Notes under the pieces: model-generated | Database searches by the model: none | Seen by the model: only the letters and a program-made list of their open reading frames with translations | Told to the model about the DNA's origin: nothing | Origin: Candidatus Pacearchaeota archaeon | GTDB taxonomy: Archaea > Nanobdellota > Nanobdellia > UBA10117 > JAFCGI01 | DNA length: 50,999 nucleotides | Assembly: GCA_017608235.1 (NCBI GenBank) | Contig: JAFCGI010000008.1 | Location: 1-50,999, forward strand | Direction of reading: 5' to 3' | Shown here: one piece after another, positions 14,887-22,560 of the stretch | Position numbering within the stretch: the first letter of the stretch is position 1 | Layout: each line of letters starts with the position of its first letter | Program-made: the position numbers and the translations under genes

Positions 14887-15414
14887 ATGAGAATCACTAA
14901 AGAGAATATTTTTGATGAAATTAAGAAAAAGAAGAATTATTTAGAAGTATTCAAAAGTGATCTTGTTGATAAAGTTAAAGATGAAGATGGTTGGACTCCT
15001 CTTCATTTCTTAGCTCAGGAAGGAGTCAAAGAGGTCTTAAGTCATCCATCCGTCGATAAAGTTAAAGGTAATTATGGTTGGACTCCTCTACATTGGTTAG
15101 CTTGGGAAGGGGTCAAAGAAGTATTAAGTCATCCATCTGTTGATATAGTTAAAGATAATAATGGTGCTACTCCTCTTCATGAGTTAGCTTATAACGGAGT
15201 CAACGGTGTGTTTAACCATATATCTATTGATCAAGTTAAAGATAATCAGGGCTGGACTCCTCTTCATAGATTAGCGCACTATGGCCACATCACTGAAGAA
15301 GATTTGAGAAATAAGTATCCTTGGTACAAAAAAGAAATAGGGAGTGTTTATGAAGCAGTAGAAGAGATTATAAATACCCCAAAGAGTATTCAATTTATTC
15401 TGGAGGATTCATGA
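14887..15414 (+). CDS. ANK cassette protein, 4 repeats
   Basis: The head has an extra Lys (EIKKKKNYLEVF). Repeats are WTPLHFLAQEG, WTPLHWLAWEG, ATPLHELAYNG and WTPLHRLAHYG; the third continues VNGVFNHISID, a divergent second helix shared in part with 15411 and 17574. The linker after KKEI is GSVYEAV. Tail SIQFILEDS, overlapping the next ATG. Confidence 0.93.
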   Translation: MRITKENIFDEIKKKKNYLEVFKSDLVDKVKDEDGWTPLHFLAQEGVKEVLSHPSVDKVKGNYGWTPLHWLAWEGVKEVLSHPSVDIVKDNNGATPLHELAYNGVNGVFNHISIDQVKDNQGWTPLHRLAHYGHITEEDLRNKYPWYKKEIGSVYEAVEEIINTPKSIQFILEDS

Positions 15415-15929
15415 TTACTGAAGAGAATATACTTTATGAAGCCAGACAATGTAATTTAGAAGTATTAAAAAGTGATCTTGTAGATAAAGTTCAAGATAAT
15501 CAAGGAAAGACTCCTCTTCATTTCTTAGCTCAGGAAGGAGTCAAAGAAGTATTAAGTCATCCATCCGTCGATCAAGTTAAAGATAATTATGGTGATACTC
15601 CTCTTCACTGGTTAGCTTATAACGGAGTCAATGGAGTGCTTAACCATCCATCTATTGATCAAGTTAAAGATAATTTTAGTCAGACTCCTCTTCATTATCT
15701 AGCTCAGTATGGGGTCAAAGATGTACTCAATCATCCATCCATTGATAAAGTTAAAGATGATGTTAGTTGGACTCCTCTTCATATCTTAGCTAAGCATGGC
15801 CACTTAACCAAAGAAGATTTGAGAAAGAAGTATCTTTGGTACAAAAAAGAAATAAAGAATATAGAAGAAGCAGTAGAAGAAATTGTAAATACTCCTAAAT
15901 CAGTTAGATTTATTCTGGAGGATTCATGA
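15411..15929 (+). CDS. ANK cassette protein, 4 repeats
   Basis: Repeats are KTPLHFLAQEG, DTPLHWLAYNG, QTPLHYLAQYG and WTPLHILAKHG. The first repeat and its following bases resemble the start of the gene at 14887, and the second shares VNGVLNHPSID with it, evidence of segment exchange. The C-cap is LRKKYLWYKKEI. The tail SVRFILEDS overlaps the next start. Confidence 0.93.
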   Translation: MITEENILYEARQCNLEVLKSDLVDKVQDNQGKTPLHFLAQEGVKEVLSHPSVDQVKDNYGDTPLHWLAYNGVNGVLNHPSIDQVKDNFSQTPLHYLAQYGVKDVLNHPSIDKVKDDVSWTPLHILAKHGHLTKEDLRKKYLWYKKEIKNIEEAVEEIVNTPKSVRFILEDS

Positions 15930-16357
15930 TTACTAAAGAGAATATTTGGTGTGAAATTAATAAAAGAAATTATTTAGAGGTATTAAAAAGTGATCTGGTT
16001 GATCAAGTTAAAGATGAAGATGGTTGGACTCCTCTTCATAGCTTAGCTTGGAAGGGGGTCAAAGAAGTATTAAGTCATCCATCCGTCGATCAAGTTAAAG
16101 ATAATAACGGTGCTACTCCTCTTCATGAACTAGCTTGGAACGGGGTCAAAGAAGTACTCAATCATCCATCTGTTGATAAAGTTAAAGATAAATATGGTAA
16201 TACTCCTCTTCATTTCTTAGCTCGTGTGGGCCATTTAGCAAAAAAAGATTTAAGAAAAAAGTATCCTTGGTACAAAAAAGAAATAAAGAATATCGAAGAA
16301 GCGGTAAAAGAGATTGTAAATACTCCTGATTCCATTAGATTTATTCTGGAGGATTAG
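15926..16357 (+). CDS. ANK cassette protein, 3 repeats
   Basis: The head is MITKENIWCEINKRNY. Repeats are WTPLHSLAWKG, ATPLHELAWNG and NTPLHFLARVG. The C-cap begins HLAKKDLRKKYPW, where most read HLTKEDL. Tail SIRFILED, then TTA before the next ATG. Confidence 0.93.
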   Translation: MITKENIWCEINKRNYLEVLKSDLVDQVKDEDGWTPLHSLAWKGVKEVLSHPSVDQVKDNNGATPLHELAWNGVKEVLNHPSVDKVKDKYGNTPLHFLARVGHLAKKDLRKKYPWYKKEIKNIEEAVKEIVNTPDSIRFILED

Positions 16358-16359
16358 TT

Positions 16360-16710
16360 ATGAGAATCACTAAAGAGAATATTTGGAATGAGCTTGATAA
16401 AGAAAATTATTTAGAAGTATTAAAAAGTGATCTTGTTGATAAAGTTAAAGATAAATATGATTGGACTCCTCTTCATCACTTAGCTTATGATGGGGTCAAA
16501 GATGTATTAGATCATCCATCCGTTGATAAAGTTAAAAATAAATACGGTGAAACTCCTCTTCATTATATAACACATTGGAACTACTTAACAAAAGAAGACT
16601 TGAGAAAAAAGTATCCATGGTACAAAAAAGAAATAAAAAACATGCGAAAAGCAGTAGATGAAATAGTAAATACCCCAAAGAGTATTCAATTTATTCTGGA
16701 GGATGCATGA
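16360..16710 (+). CDS. ANK cassette protein, 2 repeats
   Basis: The head is NIWNELDKENY. Repeats are WTPLHHLAYDG and ETPLHYITHWN; the second has lost the LA of the first helix. The linker after the cap is KNMRKAVDEIVNTP. The tail reads SIQFILEDA because the overlap is GCATGA in place of TCATGA. Confidence 0.92.
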   Translation: MRITKENIWNELDKENYLEVLKSDLVDKVKDKYDWTPLHHLAYDGVKDVLDHPSVDKVKNKYGETPLHYITHWNYLTKEDLRKKYPWYKKEIKNMRKAVDEIVNTPKSIQFILEDA

Positions 16711-17231
16711 TCACAAAAGAGAATATCTGGGATGAAATTAAAAAGAAGAATTATTTAGAAGTATTAAAAAGTGATTTTGTTGATCAAGTTAAAGAGGGTA
16801 GGGGTGATAGTCCTCTCCATAGATTAGCTAGGTATGGGGTCAAAGATGTACTCAATCATCCATCTGTTGATAAAGTTAAAGATAAGAATGGTAATACTCC
16901 TCTTCATTTCTTAGCTTATAATGGGGAAAAAGAAGTACTCAACCATCCATCTGTTGATAAAGTTAAAAATCATTATGGGGGTAGGACTCCTCTTCATTTT
17001 TCAGCTTATAAAGGAGTCAAAGATATATTAGATCATCCATCTGTTGATAAAGTTAAAGATCATTATGGTAAAACTCCTCTTCATGATTTAGCTTACAATA
17101 GCCACTTAACCATAGAAGATTTAAGAAAAAAGTATCCTTGGTATAAAAAAGAAATAAAAGACATCAGAGAAGCAGTAAATGAAATAGTTAATACTCCGAC
17201 ATCAATTAAATTTATTCTGGAGGATTCATGA
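16707..17231 (+). CDS. ANK cassette protein, 4 repeats
   Basis: Repeats are DSPLHRLARYG, NTPLHFLAYNG, RTPLHFSAYKG and KTPLHDLAYNS. The first replaces Thr of TPLH by Ser and follows an odd loop (KEGRGD). An extra Gly precedes the third (HYGGRTPLH). The cap is IEDLRKKYPW. Tail SIKFILEDS. Confidence 0.93.
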   Translation: MITKENIWDEIKKKNYLEVLKSDFVDQVKEGRGDSPLHRLARYGVKDVLNHPSVDKVKDKNGNTPLHFLAYNGEKEVLNHPSVDKVKNHYGGRTPLHFSAYKGVKDILDHPSVDKVKDHYGKTPLHDLAYNSHLTIEDLRKKYPWYKKEIKDIREAVNEIVNTPTSIKFILEDS

Positions 17232-17572
17232 TCACTAAAGAGAATATTTTTGAAGAAATTGCTAAAGGAAATTATTTAGAAGTATTAAAGAGTGATCTTG
17301 TTGACAAGGTTAAAGATAGCTACGGTTGGACTCCTCTTCATGACTTAGCTTATGTAGAAGTCAAAGAAGTACTAAACCATCCATCTGTTGATAAAGTTAA
17401 AAATAATAATGGTTGGACTCCTTTACACTGGCTTGCGGATTGGGACCTGATCACTAAAGAAGATTTAAGAGAACGTTTTCCTTGGTACAAAAAAGAAATA
17501 AAGAATATGTTGAAAGCAGTAGAAGAGATTGAGAATACTACCGATTCAATTAGATTTATTCTGGAGGATTGA
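17228..17572 (+). CDS. ANK cassette protein, 2 repeats
   Basis: The head has EEIAKGNYLEVL, as in 18699 (EIVKGNYLEVL). Repeats are WTPLHDLAYVE and WTPLHWLADWD. The C-cap starts LITKEDLRERFPW. The tail follows ENTTDSIRFILED, with Thr in place of the usual Pro. Confidence 0.92.
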   Translation: MITKENIFEEIAKGNYLEVLKSDLVDKVKDSYGWTPLHDLAYVEVKEVLNHPSVDKVKNNNGWTPLHWLADWDLITKEDLRERFPWYKKEIKNMLKAVEEIENTTDSIRFILED

Positions 17573-17573
17573 T

Positions 17574-18179
17574 ATGAGAATCACTGAAGAGAATATATTT
17601 GATGAAGCAAGCAAAAGAAATTTAGAAGTCTTAAAAAGTGATCTTGTTGACAAAGTTAAAGACAATAAGGATGAAACTCCGCTACATAGGTTAGCTTATA
17701 ACGGAGTCAATGGTGTGCTTAATCATCCATCTGTTGATAAAGTAAAAGATAAGGATGGAAATACTCCTCTTCATTTCTTAGCTAGGGAAGGGGTCAAAGA
17801 AGTATTGAATCACCCATCTATCGATAAGGTTAAAAATACATATGATGGGACTCCTCTCCACTGGCTAGCTTGGAATGGGGTCAAAGAAATATTAAGTTAT
17901 CCATCTGTAGATAGAGTAAAAGATGTATATGATTTGACTCCTCTTCATATCTTAGCTAAAAAAAGAGTCAAAGAAGTATTAAGTCATCCATCTGTTGATA
18001 TAGTTAAAGATCATTCTGGTAAGACTCCTTTACATGACTTAGCTAGGTATGGCCACTTAACAAAAAAAGATTTAAAGAAACGTTTTCCTTGGTATAAAAA
18101 AGAAATAACGAATATTGAAGAAGCAGTAGAAGAGATTGTGACTACCTTAGCATCAATTAGATTTATTCTGGAGGATTGA
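17574..18179 (+). CDS. ANK cassette protein, 5 repeats
   Basis: The start is ATG 17574, 6 bases after GGAGG; the longer open frame upstream is a shadow. This 201-residue member is the longest of block B, with repeats ETPLHRLAYNG, NTPLHFLAREG, GTPLHWLAWNG, LTPLHILAKKR and KTPLHDLARYG. The cap is LKKRFPWYKKEI. The tail follows VTTLASIRFILED, where the NTP consensus is lost. Confidence 0.93.
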   Translation: MRITEENIFDEASKRNLEVLKSDLVDKVKDNKDETPLHRLAYNGVNGVLNHPSVDKVKDKDGNTPLHFLAREGVKEVLNHPSIDKVKNTYDGTPLHWLAWNGVKEILSYPSVDRVKDVYDLTPLHILAKKRVKEVLSHPSVDIVKDHSGKTPLHDLARYGHLTKKDLKKRFPWYKKEITNIEEAVEEIVTTLASIRFILED

Positions 18180-18180
18180 T

Positions 18181-18696
18181 ATGAGAATCACTAAAGATAA
18201 TATATTTGAAGAAGCTGAGAAAAGTAATTTAGAAGTATTAAGAAGTGATCTTGTTGATCAAGTTAAAGATGAAGATGGTTGGACTCCTCTCCACTGGTTA
18301 GCTGATAAAAAGGTCAAAGAAACACTAGATCACCCATCTGTTGATAAAGTTAAAGATAGACATGGTTGGACTCCTTTTCACCTATTAGCTTGGGAAGGGG
18401 TCAAAGAAGTATTGAATCATCCATCTGTTGATAAAATTAAAAAGGACGGTTGGACTCCTCTTCATTTCTTAGCTTGGAATGGGGTCAAGAGTGTACTTAA
18501 TCATCCATCTGTTGATCAAGTTAAAGATAATAATGGTTTGACTCCTCTTTATTACTTAACTCGTTGGAACCACTTCACTGTAAAAGACTTGAGAAAAAAA
18601 TACCCTTGGTACAAAAAAGAAATAAAGAATATCGAAGAAGCAGTAAAAGAGATTGAGAATACCCCGGATTCAATTAGATTTATTCTGGAGGATTAA
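18181..18696 (+). CDS. ANK cassette protein, 4 repeats
   Basis: Repeats are WTPLHWLADKK, WTPFHLLAWEG, WTPLHFLAWNG and LTPLYYLTRWN. The loop before the third repeat is two residues shorter (IKKDG). The cap starts FTVKDLRKKYPW. Tail SIRFILED. Confidence 0.93.
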   Translation: MRITKDNIFEEAEKSNLEVLRSDLVDQVKDEDGWTPLHWLADKKVKETLDHPSVDKVKDRHGWTPFHLLAWEGVKEVLNHPSVDKIKKDGWTPLHFLAWNGVKSVLNHPSVDQVKDNNGLTPLYYLTRWNHFTVKDLRKKYPWYKKEIKNIEEAVKEIENTPDSIRFILED

Positions 18697-18698
18697 TT

Positions 18699-19133
18699 AT
18701 GAGAATCACTAAAGAGAATATTTTTGATGAAATTGTTAAAGGAAATTATTTAGAAGTATTGAAAAGTGATCTTGTTGATAAAGTTAAAGATATATATGGT
18801 TGGACTCCTCTTCATAGACTAGCTGAGAAAAAGGTCAAAGAAGTTCTTAGTCACCCATCTGTTGCTCTAGTGAAAGATCTTTGGGGTAAGACTCCTCTTC
18901 ATGTATTAGCTTGGAACGGGGTCAAAGAAGTACTCAACCATCCATCTGTAGATCAAGTTAAGAATAGTTCTGGCTACACTCCTCTTCATTACTTAGCTAG
19001 GTTTGGCTACATCACCGAAAAAGATTTAAGAGAACGTTTTCCTTGGTATAAAAAAGAAATAAAAGATATTTGGACAGCAGTAAAAGAAATAGAGAATACA
19101 TCAAAGAGTATCCAATTTATTCTGGAGGATTGA
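18699..19133 (+). CDS. ANK cassette protein, 3 repeats
   Basis: Repeats are WTPLHRLAEKK, KTPLHVLAWNG and YTPLHYLARFG; HPSVALVKD replaces HPSVDKVKD after the first. From LARFGYITEKDLRERFPW to ENTSKSIQFILED, and on into the next gene, it closely matches the start of the window (1-340), so one end of this block was copied from the other. Confidence 0.93.
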   Translation: MRITKENIFDEIVKGNYLEVLKSDLVDKVKDIYGWTPLHRLAEKKVKEVLSHPSVALVKDLWGKTPLHVLAWNGVKEVLNHPSVDQVKNSSGYTPLHYLARFGYITEKDLRERFPWYKKEIKDIWTAVKEIENTSKSIQFILED

Positions 19134-19134
19134 T

Positions 19135-19653
19135 ATGAAAATCACTGAAAAGAATATTTTTGATGAAGCTAGGAAAATTAATTTAGAAGCATTAAGAAGT
19201 GATCTTGTAGATAAAGTTAAATATAACTATGGTTGGACTCCTCTTCATGAATTAGCTTCTCGCGGGGTCAAAGAAATACTTACCCATCCATCTGTTGATA
19301 AAATAAAAGATAATTGGGGTGAGACTCCTCTTCATATATTAGTTAGGAGAGGAGTCAAAGATGTGCTTAACTACCCCTCTGTTTCTAAATTTAAAGACAA
19401 ATATAATAGTATTCTTCTACGAGGGTTGGCTTTTCACTTGATAAGAGATATTATCAACCATCCATCTGTCGATCAAGTTAAAGATATATTTGGTAATACT
19501 CCTCTATATTGGTTAGTTCATAAGGGTCACTTCACCGAAGAAAACTTGAGAAAAAAGTATCCTTGGTACAAAAAAGAAATAAAGAATATTCACATAGCAA
19601 TAACTGAAATAGTAAATACTCCAAAAAGTATTCAATTTATTCTGGAGGATTAA
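19135..19653 (+). CDS. ANK cassette protein, 4 repeats (one degenerate), last of block B
   Basis: The head MKITEKNIFDEARKINLEAL is nearly that of the gene at 170. Repeats are WTPLHELASRG, ETPLHILVRRG, a decayed SILLRGLAFHL and NTPLYWLVHKG. The cap is EENLRKKYPW. Tail SIQFILED; the TAA stop shares its last base with the ATG of the next, non-ankyrin gene. Confidence 0.92.
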   Translation: MKITEKNIFDEARKINLEALRSDLVDKVKYNYGWTPLHELASRGVKEILTHPSVDKIKDNWGETPLHILVRRGVKDVLNYPSVSKFKDKYNSILLRGLAFHLIRDIINHPSVDQVKDIFGNTPLYWLVHKGHFTEENLRKKYPWYKKEIKNIHIAITEIVNTPKSIQFILED

Positions 19654-20222
19654 TGATCCCAAAAGAAAATATATTAAAAGAAACAAAAGAATGTCCTTTT
19701 AAATTGATGAATCCGAAGATAGTTAGTGAGAAAAATTTAGAGTATACTCCTAATATTATTACTCATTTAGAAAAGAACGAAGTATTTGTATTTGGATCTA
19801 ACTCCTCCGGATTTCATGGAGCGGGATTTGCAGGGTTTGCATGTCGCGGAGTTCGAGATTTTAATTGGCGTAAGGATGCTTGGTTTTTAAAAGCAATGAG
19901 AAGTCCCGTGGGATCATTTGCAAGAAAGGGCAAGTGGGCAGTTTACGGTATTTCTCGTGGATTTCAAGAGGGTAGATATGGATGTAGCTATGCTATAGAA
20001 ACTATAAAAAAGCCAGGGATGAAAAGAAGTGTTTCTTTAGAAGATATTCAGAATCAAATCATTACTTTTTCAAAGTTTGCTCATAGTAAAAAAAATATAA
20101 AATTTTTAGTTATTTTGATTGGTTCTAAATTGGCGGGTTATTCTTGTGAAGAGATTGGAGATATCTTTAGAATGATTACTTTTTCTAATAATGTTCTGCT
20201 TCCCAAAGAATATACGCATTAA
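19653..20222 (+). CDS. A1S_2505-type phage protein with an ANK-derived N-terminus
   Basis: A 189-residue protein. The core (NEVFVFGSNSSGFHGAGFAG, GKWAVYGISRGFQEGRYGCSY, FLVILIGSKLAGYSCEEI) matches the A1S_2505-type phage protein family as I know it, which resembles Macro-domain folds that bind ADP-ribose; enzymatic role not established. The first residues, MIPKENILKETKE, match the ANK head (MITKENIWKETRK), so an ANK N-cap fragment has been fused on. The ribosome site comes from the preceding ANK tail. It ends the + strand block. Confidence 0.75.
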   Translation: MIPKENILKETKECPFKLMNPKIVSEKNLEYTPNIITHLEKNEVFVFGSNSSGFHGAGFAGFACRGVRDFNWRKDAWFLKAMRSPVGSFARKGKWAVYGISRGFQEGRYGCSYAIETIKKPGMKRSVSLEDIQNQIITFSKFAHSKKNIKFLVILIGSKLAGYSCEEIGDIFRMITFSNNVLLPKEYTH

Positions 20223-20311
20223 AAAAGAAGTTAAAGGATAGGATAGTTATTGAAAAAGTTTAGTTCATTTTGAAGAAATATGTTTGAATTATTCTAGGCC
20301 TTCCTGAGTTT

Positions 20312-20725
20312 TTAAAAAGAATCAATTATGAATTTGATAGAGTTGGGTTGATAAAAATCAGCTACTGCTCTTTTTAAAGATTGTAAAAAGTCTAGGTCAG
20401 CGTCGTCATATTGTTTAAAGATGTAACGAGAGTTGGAACACTTCACTGTTCCTTTTTCTTTAATATTATAACGATATACTCTAATAAATTTACCTGTTTT
20501 TAAATTTTCTGCTTTTATTGTTACTATATTATTTTCAACTAATTCAAATGATTCTTCAGCACCGTATATCTGGTAATACTTTTTGTTATAACTAACTCCA
20601 ATAGCATGTAGATCATAGGTAAAAATACATCCTTTTAGTTTACTTTTTAAATAAACCATCATATTTTCCCAATGATCATACCATTCTTTTTCATTTGTTT
20701 CTATTGCGGTTAATTTTTTGTTCAT
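20312..20725 (-). CDS. Hypothetical protein with ANK-type C-terminal tail
   Basis: A 137-residue protein without ankyrin repeats. It has a beta-rich middle (GCIFTYDLHAIGVSYNKKYYQIYG, IRVYRYNIKEKGTVKC) and a C-terminal helix. It ends QPNSIKFIIDSF, the S-I-x-F-I-x-D pattern, with codons quite unlike the ANK tails and no GGAGG. The shared tail is thus at protein level. Its ribosome site AGGAGA lies inside an 11-bp hairpin (20731-20760), which may regulate translation. Function unknown. Confidence 0.65.
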   Translation of the reverse strand: MNKKLTAIETNEKEWYDHWENMMVYLKSKLKGCIFTYDLHAIGVSYNKKYYQIYGAEESFELVENNIVTIKAENLKTGKFIRVYRYNIKEKGTVKCSNSRYIFKQYDDADLDFLQSLKRAVADFYQPNSIKFIIDSF

Positions 20726-20730
20726 AAAAT

Positions 20731-20760
20731 CTCTCCTGTTATTTTAGATTAACAGGAGAG
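20731..20760 (-). promoter_or_regulatory. Hairpin sequestering the ribosome site of the gene at 20725
   Basis: CTCTCCTGTTA (20731-20741) and TAACAGGAGAG (20750-20760) form a perfect 11-bp stem with an 8-base loop. On the minus strand the AGGAGAG arm lies 5 bases before the ATG, so the stem would hide the ribosome site. It could also act as a processing or termination signal after the H1-like gene. Confidence 0.6.
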
Positions 20761-20785
20761 AAAGAATAATTCTCATCTAAAAGCA

Positions 20786-20983
20786 TCAGCTTCTAGCTTT
20801 CCTGTTGTGTGCTTTGATAATTACTTTTTTACCATTGATAATTCGAGAATGAGCTTTAACTGTAGCTTTTTTAGTTTTAACCGTAGATTTTTTAGCTTTA
20901 ACCGTAGATTTTTTAGCTAATGCTTTTTTGACGGCTTTAGCTTTTTTTGCAATTTTCTTAGTTGTTTTCTTTGCGGTTGCCAT
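20786..20983 (-). CDS. Histone H1-like DNA-binding protein
   Basis: A 65-residue protein made almost wholly of Lys, Ala, Thr and Val, with tandem units such as KAKKSTVK, KTKKATVK and an AKKA-rich N-terminus (ATAKKTTKKIAKKAKAVKKA). This resembles the C-terminal tail of histone H1 and bacterial Hc1/AlgP-type proteins, which bind and compact DNA. The C-terminal part (SRIINGKKVIIKAHNRKARS) is not repetitive. GGAGG lies 7 bases before the ATG. Probably packages or shields viral DNA. Confidence 0.75.
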   Translation of the reverse strand: MATAKKTTKKIAKKAKAVKKALAKKSTVKAKKSTVKTKKATVKAHSRIINGKKVIIKAHNRKARS

Positions 20984-21028
20984 TGTTTACCTCCAAGGTA
21001 ACTCATCCATTCAGAAATAAATGGAATT

Positions 21029-22264
21029 CTATTTAAAAAAATGTTTCAAATTATAATTTGTATTATTTAAGATAACATCCGTGATTTGTTTACTATATAC
21101 TTCACATGAAAGCATAGGGTCTAGTATGCAGGGAAATCCCCATAAGGCAGAAATACGCTTATCTTTGTTAAATCTCTTAAAGGGTTCATTTAAAAATGTA
21201 TTCTCAACCATGGGTTCAATTGCTCCTCTTGTTAGCTTATTCCCACCTATTAGATCTATTAAAGTTGTACCTGGATCCATGTTATCGAACTGTTTATTAG
21301 TTATAATGAACTGTTTACCTTTCTGTTCTTTGGGTAAATCTACTCCATTTATATATAATTTACTAACAGGGATATCTTTTATATTATATTTATTTAAAAC
21401 ATGAATATTCTTGTATCCTGAGTTGAAACATTGGTTGATAGCCCCGTTTGCAACATTACCATAACCTAAGATTACTATCCTATCTAGGTTATTAATCTTT
21501 GATGAAGTAAGGCCTAGTAAGGCACCACCTTGCCCAGTTTCATGTAAACATTGAATAATTCTTTTAGGAATCCTATAAATGGGGGGTGAGTCATATCTTA
21601 ACTTTTCCCATTCGGAGATGTCTATATAGTTGTTATTTTCATAAATAGTTATGGGTTTGTTTTGATTATATATGACTAATTCATTATTTCCTGTTTGTGT
21701 ATTAGAAACTTTAAAACTTAATGTTTTTTTACTTCTATTAAGCGTCTTTACTAATTCTCCAAATCGTTTTTGATAATCCATTAGTACAATATTCATCGGG
21801 GTATTCATTTTTTTTAAGATACGAATAGCTATTAGATGATATAATTTATCAGATGAATTCATTAGGCCATTATCAAAGATTTCTTCCATTGCAATCAGGT
21901 TAATGTTTTTATTTTGTAATTTTTGAGTACGTTCTTTAAATGCGGATACATGCGCCATGCAGAATAAGGTAGTCCCTCGATCAATTAAACAAATAGCTTC
22001 ATAAGATAAGTTTTTAAATTTTATGATCATATCTTTCTTCTTATAAATTTTAGATTTAGACTGTATAGCAGCACCTTGCTGACTGTAATCTTTATCTAAT
22101 AATCCTAATTTATGTCCTAATTTGTGTTCAATGGTAATATCATAACCCTTTTGAACTAATCTTTTTACATCGCAGGGTAACACTGCTACTCGTTTCTCTA
22201 ATCCTCCCGGGTTTTCTGGAGATATATCTTCACAAACAATTCCAATTTTCTTTACATTTTCCAT
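21029..22264 (-). CDS. Alanine dehydrogenase/PNT-like or saccharopine dehydrogenase-like protein
   Basis: A 411-residue protein. The N-terminal half has the AlaDH/PNT pattern: PENPGGLEKRVAVLPCDVKRLVQKGYDITIEHKLG, then DMIIKFKN. Near residue 265 a Rossmann segment (RIVILGYGNVANGAINQCFNSGY) would bind NAD(P). The family includes alanine dehydrogenase, transhydrogenase alpha and lysine-forming saccharopine dehydrogenase. The segment between the halves (TPMNIVLMDYQKRFGELVKTL) is unlike any I know. Such a gene is surprising in a phage-like region. Its true substrate cannot be decided here. AAGGAAA precedes the ATG. Confidence 0.65.
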   Translation of the reverse strand: MENVKKIGIVCEDISPENPGGLEKRVAVLPCDVKRLVQKGYDITIEHKLGHKLGLLDKDYSQQGAAIQSKSKIYKKKDMIIKFKNLSYEAICLIDRGTTLFCMAHVSAFKERTQKLQNKNINLIAMEEIFDNGLMNSSDKLYHLIAIRILKKMNTPMNIVLMDYQKRFGELVKTLNRSKKTLSFKVSNTQTGNNELVIYNQNKPITIYENNNYIDISEWEKLRYDSPPIYRIPKRIIQCLHETGQGGALLGLTSSKINNLDRIVILGYGNVANGAINQCFNSGYKNIHVLNKYNIKDIPVSKLYINGVDLPKEQKGKQFIITNKQFDNMDPGTTLIDLIGGNKLTRGAIEPMVENTFLNEPFKRFNKDKRISALWGFPCILDPMLSCEVYSKQITDVILNNTNYNLKHFFK

Positions 22265-22283
22265 CTTAATAGTTTCCTTATTT

Positions 22284-22541
22284 TCAATACTTTTTTCTTC
22301 TGTGTTCTTGATAGTTTATCTGCTCACGAAGGATCTCTCTTAAACGAGTGGGTGTTTCGTGGGCATGTTTGGTGGTATTATACATCCGTTTGATTATTTT
22401 GTCGTGATAATCTTGTGTTTTTTGTAAATATTCGTCATAATCGGAAGTAACGTAGTTCTTTAGTTTTATATCTTTTTCTTTAAAGATATTTTCTTTTAGT
22501 AATCGGATTAAAACTTTTATTGAACCAATTTTTTTAATCAT
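22284..22541 (-). CDS. Small charged hypothetical protein
   Basis: The start is ATG 22541, with TTGGAGG upstream (an in-frame TTG within that site is not the start). The 85-residue product is basic and helical: IKVLIRLLKENIFKEKDI, DEYLQKTQDYHDKIIKRMY, PTRLREILREQINYQEHRRK. It lies between the dehydrogenase-like gene and an exported protein gene. Function not recognised. Confidence 0.55.
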   Translation of the reverse strand: MIKKIGSIKVLIRLLKENIFKEKDIKLKNYVTSDYDEYLQKTQDYHDKIIKRMYNTTKHAHETPTRLREILREQINYQEHRRKKY

Positions 22542-22560
22542 AAGAGCCTCCAAAAAAATT

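Noticed and set aside
21081-21404. Plus-strand frame inside the dehydrogenase-like gene (and similar ones at 28203, 29223, 29448, 23369, 24154)
   Set aside because: Shadow frames opposite well-supported genes, without ribosome sites or recognisable domains.
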